From Promethearchaeota archaeon (lineage in GTDB: Archaea > Asgardarchaeota > Lokiarchaeia > Sigynarchaeales > SOKP01), in the NCBI GenBank assembly GCA_019894875.1, contig JAGXNR010000074.1, positions 1-14,549 on the forward strand: a stretch of DNA of 14,549 bases. Direction: 5' to 3'. Shown in pieces: positions 14,113-14,549 of the stretch. Position 1 is the stretch's first letter; every line of letters begins with the position of its first letter. A model generated the notes under the pieces. It had not been told where the DNA came from, did not search any database, and saw only the letters and a program-made list of their open reading frames with translations. Made by a program: the position numbers and the translations under genes.

Positions 14113-14549
14113 ATGAAAGTTAAATCTTTATTTTTTATAATATGCTTTTTTTTCTTCCCGATTGCATTTACAAGTCATTCTTCTTTATGTTTACCGTCGG
14201 CTATATTTTATACTAACCCTATTATTTCTTCACCGGATTATGGTGTTTCGGGTTATGCAATTACTCAAAGTGTAAAATATAAAGTAGAAATTAATTTTTC
14301 TTTAACGCATACATCTATCCCCAACTATGATTATTGGTTTAAGTTCTCTAGACTGAATGATAGACAACCAAGTTCACCGTTAACTCAATTTTCTCCCCCC
14401 TATCAAGAAAGTAAATTGCTCTCTAGTAATATTATAGGCTCTAATGATCCACCCTTTATATTACAGGATACGTTTAACAATACCTATGATGTATTTAATA
14501 ATACATTAAGCTATAATGAGCAAATTTTGTTGAATCAAGAATATAATAT
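14113..14549 (+). CDS. Secreted/surface protein, 3'-truncated by window edge
   Basis: An ATG at 14113 opens a frame of 145 codons that is still open at the last base, so the C-terminus lies outside the window. Residues 1-22 are a signal peptide (MKVKSLFFIICFFFFPIAF). The mature part is rich in Asn/Ser/Tyr/Phe with sequons (NFS, NNT), and has a beta-like stretch (VKYKVEINFSL) followed by YWFKFSRLNDRQ, QFSPPYQESKLL and DTFNNTYDVFNNTL. The look is similar to N-terminal regions of archaeal surface proteins that carry transglutaminase-like domains, but no catalytic Cys-His-Asp region is inside the window, so I do not assign a function. Composition resembles the ectodomain of the protein at 4524-8678. 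Confidence 0.7.
   Translation, partial: MKVKSLFFIICFFFFPIAFTSHSSLCLPSAIFYTNPIISSPDYGVSGYAITQSVKYKVEINFSLTHTSIPNYDYWFKFSRLNDRQPSSPLTQFSPPYQESKLLSSNIIGSNDPPFILQDTFNNTYDVFNNTLSYNEQILLNQEYN

Noticed and set aside
1..14549. tRNA genes, CRISPR arrays, insertion sequences or integration sites
   Set aside because: I looked in all gene-free stretches and saw no cloverleaf with a GGTTCRA-type arm, no regularly spaced repeats, no transposase or integrase gene and no flanking direct repeats.

Overview
The window is AT-rich archaeal DNA (roughly 30% G+C by eye) and most likely comes from an Asgard (Promethearchaeota), Lokiarchaeia-like genome. Four things support this: a eukaryote/TACK/Asgard-type ribosomal protein eL13, a Trm9/ALKBH8-type tRNA methyltransferase, two longin-like domain proteins each with a C-terminal winged helix, and a very large, sequon-rich surface protein with a CUB-like module. 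TATA-box promoters about 20-30 nt upstream of start codons, with little sign of Shine-Dalgarno sites, fit archaeal, often leaderless, transcription. The assignment rests on gene content only.

Layout. Positions 1-2767 (+ strand) hold the 3' part of a class I PLP aminotransferase, a 92-aa two-helix membrane protein, an M29-family aminopeptidase, and a second copy of the small membrane protein that is interrupted by one in-frame TAA. Positions 2768-3099 carry no gene, but a strong TATA-like element precedes a segment (2923-3064) that folds into a closed multi-helix RNA structure; this is a candidate undescribed ncRNA. An 8-oxoguanine DNA glycosylase (Ogg2 type) follows on the - strand. A 300-bp gene-free stretch and an unknown 104-aa helical protein lie before the central gene, a 1384-aa single-pass surface protein (4524-8678). 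Its ectodomain is CUB-like and beta-rich; its cytosolic tail is a longin-like domain plus winged helix. A YkgJ-type cysteine-rich protein lies immediately downstream.

The right part has a 577-aa - strand protein with six helical hairpin repeats (alpha/alpha-toroid candidate), the divergent Trm9-like methyltransferase, a convergently overlapping unknown 163-aa protein, eL13 with a lysine-rich linker and C-terminal HhH domain, a 211-aa soluble longin-like + winged-helix protein starting at TTG, and at the right edge the start of a secreted protein that runs off the window.

Functional reading. Housekeeping genes (aminopeptidase, DNA repair, tRNA wobble modification, ribosomal protein) are interleaved with Asgard-specific genes. 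The most interesting system is the pairing of one transmembrane and one soluble protein with the same cytosolic architecture (longin-like fold followed by winged helix). This suggests signalling or scaffolding that links the cell surface to the archaeal small-GTPase/longin machinery or to transcription. That link is inference.
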